A DNA stretch of 33,999 bases, taken from the NCBI RefSeq assembly GCF_002303925.1, contig NZ_MRCS01000062.1:1-33999 (forward strand), read 5' to 3'. Below the pieces are notes generated by a model, which was not told the origin of the DNA, ran no database searches, and saw nothing but the letters and a program-made list of their open reading frames with translations. This DNA is from Pseudomonas sp. ACN8 (GTDB taxonomy: Bacteria; Pseudomonadota; Gammaproteobacteria; Pseudomonadales; Pseudomonadaceae). Shown here piece after piece: positions 31,034 through 33,999 of this stretch (position 1 is the first letter of the stretch; every line of letters begins with the position of its first letter). Position numbers and translations under genes: made by a program.

Positions 31034-33999
31034 GTGAACACAAACGCAGTGAACGTCGCCGTAGTGGACGGCAAAACGATTACCGAATCGGTGGAGCTTC
31101 GCACCACCCAGACGGGCGCACCGGTTCGCATCAAAGCGGTGAAAGACGGCAAGTACATTCTCGCCGAGGCGGGTGAAAAACCGGTCGCTCCCGAGAACCT
31201 GACCATCAAGCGAGTTGGCAACGACTTGCACGTGGCCACTGAAGGCACCGACCCGGATCAGCCACAACTGATCATCGAAGGGTTCTACGAGAACCCAGGC
31301 CAACTCGTGGGTGTGGCCGAAGACGGCGCCTACTATGAGTACATCTCGTCCGACGCTGAAAGCGATCATGCGGCAGCGTTCCTGACCGAAGGTGTTTCCT
31401 CCCCGCAAGTTCTGGGTTCCGATGAACTGGTCGGTTTCGGCAATGGCCTGGTGGCTGGCAGTGGCATCGGCTGGTTCTGGCCGGCACTGCTGGGCCTGGG
31501 CGCGCTCGGCTTGCTGGGCGCCGCTTATGCACTGTCCCGTGACGACGACAACAACCGCGACAGCGATGCAACGATTGTCCCAGGCGGGCCAGGTACACCA
31601 GGTATCGGCGGTGCCACCGATAACGTCGGCGCCGTACAAGGTCCGATCGCCCCGGGCGGTTCCACCGATGATAAAACCCCGACCTTCACCGGTGTCGGCA
31701 CTCCGGGTAACACCATCATCATCGAAGACAATGGCGAGAAGATCGGCGAAGTGGTGGTCGGCGATGACGGCAAGTGGGAATTCACCCCGACTACGCCGCT
31801 GCCCGAAGGCGAGCACTCCATCATCGTGGTCGAGAAGGACAAGGACGGTAACGTCAGCCAGCCTTCCGAAGAATTCGAATTCATCATCGACACCACTGCA
31901 CCCGGCAAATCCGCGATCGAATCGATCAGCGATAACGAGGGTGATCAGCAAGGTGTGATTGCGCCAAACGGTCTTACCGACGACAACACGCCGACCCTGA
32001 CTGGTACTGCCGAGGCAGGGGCCAAACTCGAGGTTTTCGCCAATGGCGAGAAAATCGGCGAAACCACGGTCGAGGCGGATGGCACCTGGTCGTTCACCCC
32101 GTCAGCCCTTGAAGATGGCGAGTACAGCTTCACTACCGTGGCGACTGACGCCGCGGGTAACGTCGGCCTGCCGTCCGATCCCTATATCGTCATCATCGAC
32201 ACCATCGCGCCGGTCAAGCCGGGCACCGGTACCGGTGGTATCGAAGAAGCCATCGACAACGTCGGCCCGATCATCGGTGATATCGGCAATGGCGGTAGCA
32301 CCGATGACGGCAGCCCGACCTTCGGCGGTGGCGGCCTGCAACCTGGTGACAAAGTCACCATCATCGACGGTGGCGTAGAAATCGGCGAAGTCATCGTCGG
32401 CGAAGACGGCCGTTGGGAGTTCACGCCGGATCCGGAGCTGAGCGAAGGTCCGCACCCGATCACCGTGATCGTCACCGACCCGGCGGGTAATACCAGTGAG
32501 CCTTCCGACCCGTACATTGTCATCGTCGACACCACGCCTCCGGTCAAGCCAGGCGTCGGTACCGGTGGTATCGAAGAAGCCATCGACAACGTCGGCCCGA
32601 TCACCGGTGATATCGGCAATGGCGGTAGCACCGATGACGGCAGCCCGACCTTCGGCGGTGGCGGCCTGCAACCTGGCGACAAAGTCACCATCATCGACGA
32701 TGGCGTAGAAATCGGCGAAGTCATCGTCGGCGACGACGGCCGTTGGGAATTCACGCCGGATCCGGAGCTGAGCGAAGGTCCGCACCCGATCACCGTGATC
32801 GTCACCGACCCGGCTGGCAATGTCAGCGAACCGTCCGATCCTTATATCGTCATCGTTGACACCACTGCACCTGGCAAGCCTGGCGCGGGTACCGGCGGTA
32901 TCGAAGAAGCCATCGACAACGTCGGCCCGATCACCGGTGATATCGGTAACGGCGGTACGACCGACGACGGTAGTCCGACGCTTGTTGGCGTGGGTCTGAC
33001 CCCAGGCGATACCGTCACCATCATCGACAATGGCGTGCCTATCGGCGAAACCATTGTCAAAGATGACGGCAGTTGGGAATTCACGCCGGATCCGGAGCTG
33101 AGCGAAGGTCCGCACCCGATCACCGTGATCGTCACCGACCCAGCGGGCAATGCCAGCGAGCCGTCCGACCCTTACATCATCATTGTCGACACCACCGCAC
33201 CCGTCGCACCCACCATCGACACCGTATTCGATGACCAGGGCACGACCACCGGCAATATCAATCCGGGCGACATCACTGACGATGCCCAGCCGGAAATCAG
33301 CGGTACCGGTGAGGCTGGCAGCACCATCATCATCTACGACAATGGCATGGAAATCGGCCGTGTCCCGGTCGAGGCGGATGGTAGCTGGAGCTTCATCCCG
33401 GTTCCGCCACTGCTCAATGGTCCGCATGACCTCACCGTGAGGGCTGAAGATGCCGCCGGCAACATCAGCGCGCCATCCAACAATGTCGACTTCGAACTGA
33501 TTGCCGGTGGTTTGCCACCTGCCCCGAGCATCACTGGGGTACTGGATGACGTCGCCGACAATATCGGCAACATCATGCCGGGCGGGAGCACCAACGATAC
33601 CGAGCCGCAAGTGAGCGGTACGGCTGAGCCGTTCTCTCTCGTCACCTTGTACGTCAACGGTGTGGCAGTCGGCACCATCCCGGCCGACGAGTTCGGTAAC
33701 TGGACCATTACGCCAAGCCCGGCGTTGCTGCCAGGCCTGAACAACCTGACGGCCACGGCCACCAATGCGGCCGGCAACGAAAGTGCGCCGACCGGTGACT
33801 ATCCGATCACCGTGGACATCACCCCGCCTGCCGCGGCAGATGCGAGCTTGCTCGAGGACAACGTGGGGGCCGTTGTCGGGCCGATTCTCGATGGCGATAC
33901 CACCGACGACAACACGCCAACCTTCAGCGGCACCGCCGAGCCGAACACGACCCTGATCATCTACGACAACGGTACCGAGATTTTCCGTGTGCCGGTAGA
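31034..33999 (+). CDS. Giant BapA-like adhesin with Ig-like repeats, N-terminal part (open at window end)
   Basis: The frame is open from the GTG at 31034 (GAAGG seven bases upstream) to the window edge, at least 988 codons without a stop. The first 145 residues resemble the BapA prefix domain (VDGKTITESVEL, LIIEGFYENPGQLVG). A hydrophobic stretch at 147-167 (WFWPALLGLGALGLLGAAYAL) and a DDDNNRD segment follow. From about residue 192 there is a series of about eight Ig-like domains of 100-110 residues, each with TDD-x-PT, an acidic turn, WEFTP or WSFTP, and DPAGN-type loops that suggest calcium sites. Such proteins are secreted by a type I system whose signal would be at the missing C-terminus, and they mediate attachment and biofilm formation. 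Confidence 0.93.
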   Translation, partial: MNTNAVNVAVVDGKTITESVELRTTQTGAPVRIKAVKDGKYILAEAGEKPVAPENLTIKRVGNDLHVATEGTDPDQPQLIIEGFYENPGQLVGVAEDGAYYEYISSDAESDHAAAFLTEGVSSPQVLGSDELVGFGNGLVAGSGIGWFWPALLGLGALGLLGAAYALSRDDDNNRDSDATIVPGGPGTPGIGGATDNVGAVQGPIAPGGSTDDKTPTFTGVGTPGNTIIIEDNGEKIGEVVVGDDGKWEFTPTTPLPEGEHSIIVVEKDKDGNVSQPSEEFEFIIDTTAPGKSAIESISDNEGDQQGVIAPNGLTDDNTPTLTGTAEAGAKLEVFANGEKIGETTVEADGTWSFTPSALEDGEYSFTTVATDAAGNVGLPSDPYIVIIDTIAPVKPGTGTGGIEEAIDNVGPIIGDIGNGGSTDDGSPTFGGGGLQPGDKVTIIDGGVEIGEVIVGEDGRWEFTPDPELSEGPHPITVIVTDPAGNTSEPSDPYIVIVDTTPPVKPGVGTGGIEEAIDNVGPITGDIGNGGSTDDGSPTFGGGGLQPGDKVTIIDDGVEIGEVIVGDDGRWEFTPDPELSEGPHPITVIVTDPAGNVSEPSDPYIVIVDTTAPGKPGAGTGGIEEAIDNVGPITGDIGNGGTTDDGSPTLVGVGLTPGDTVTIIDNGVPIGETIVKDDGSWEFTPDPELSEGPHPITVIVTDPAGNASEPSDPYIIIVDTTAPVAPTIDTVFDDQGTTTGNINPGDITDDAQPEISGTGEAGSTIIIYDNGMEIGRVPVEADGSWSFIPVPPLLNGPHDLTVRAEDAAGNISAPSNNVDFELIAGGLPPAPSITGVLDDVADNIGNIMPGGSTNDTEPQVSGTAEPFSLVTLYVNGVAVGTIPADEFGNWTITPSPALLPGLNNLTATATNAAGNESAPTGDYPITVDITPPAAADASLLEDNVGAVVGPILDGDTTDDNTPTFSGTAEPNTTLIIYDNGTEIFRVPV
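32216..33205 (+). repeat. Three tandem near-identical 330-bp repeats in the adhesin gene
   Basis: Units begin at 32216, 32546 and 32876, each with AAGCC and then GTATCGAAGAAGCCATCGAC. The first two units are almost identical over their whole length; the third has diverged between about 32945 and 33070 but returns to the same sequence at CACGCCGGATCCGGAGCTGA. Each encodes a 110-residue Ig-like domain. Flanking domains on both sides are much less similar, so this block expanded recently and could change copy number by recombination. Confidence 0.92.

Noticed and set aside
32216..33205. CRISPR-like or satellite array
   Set aside because: The repeats are 330 bp, in frame and coding, with no unique spacers between them.
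32102..33610. 502-codon minus-strand open frame with long internal repeats
   Set aside because: Its repeats only mirror the plus-strand Ig-like repeats; the plus frame has family motifs and stays open for 988 codons.

Overview
The window looks like chromosomal DNA of a Pseudomonas of the fluorescens type. The evidence is GC-rich coding sequence, REP/REPIN-like intergenic palindromes of the kind common in that group (around 98-188 and 16048-16110), a secreted KatB-type catalase, and a BapA-like giant adhesin. No rRNA, tRNA, CRISPR array, insertion sequence or prophage gene was recognised. This assignment is inference from gene content and was not searched.

Layout. (1) 1-1437: an Lrp/AsnC regulator divergent from a LysE/RhtB exporter. 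The first 127 bases are a perfect inverted copy of the regulator's 3' end, so the window opens on a fold-back structure that may be an assembly artefact. (2) 1441-4741: two translationally coupled secreted or lipoprotein genes, a DUF3142 lipoprotein and a 705-residue repeat protein. (3) 4851-8601: a three-part redox fusion (flavin-binding PNPOx-like, FAD/NAD reductase, 2Fe-2S ferredoxin), a glutathione S-transferase and a LysR regulator, all on the minus strand. (4) 9169-13978: a tight four-gene export operon (AI-2E-family permease, NodT-type outer-membrane lipoprotein, HlyD-type periplasmic adaptor, DUF2955 membrane protein). (5) 14050-14748: aquaporin Z. (6) 15146-20556: a LysR regulator convergent with an operon of formaldehyde-activating enzyme (Fae), aldo/keto reductase, aldehyde dehydrogenase and an MFS transporter.

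(7) 20876-26514 is the most striking part. Two complete bufferin-type RiPP metallophore operons flank a single ECF sigma / zinc-binding anti-sigma pair. The first is bufA1-bufB1-bufC1-DoxX and the second is bufA2-bufB2-bufC2. Upstream of each precursor gene is the same promoter-like sequence, TGTAACGC-N14-TCTCTAG, 55 and 62 bases before the start codon. The simplest reading is one metal- or redox-sensing sigma switch that turns on two different cysteine-rich, post-translationally modified periplasmic peptides together.

(8) 26703-30566: an NlpC/P60 peptidase, then on the minus strand katB, a small MscS channel, a receiver-like protein lacking the phosphoacceptor aspartate, and a small lipoprotein. 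(9) 31034 to the window end: the start of a giant BapA-like surface adhesin. It is open at the right edge and contains three nearly identical 330-bp Ig-like repeats.
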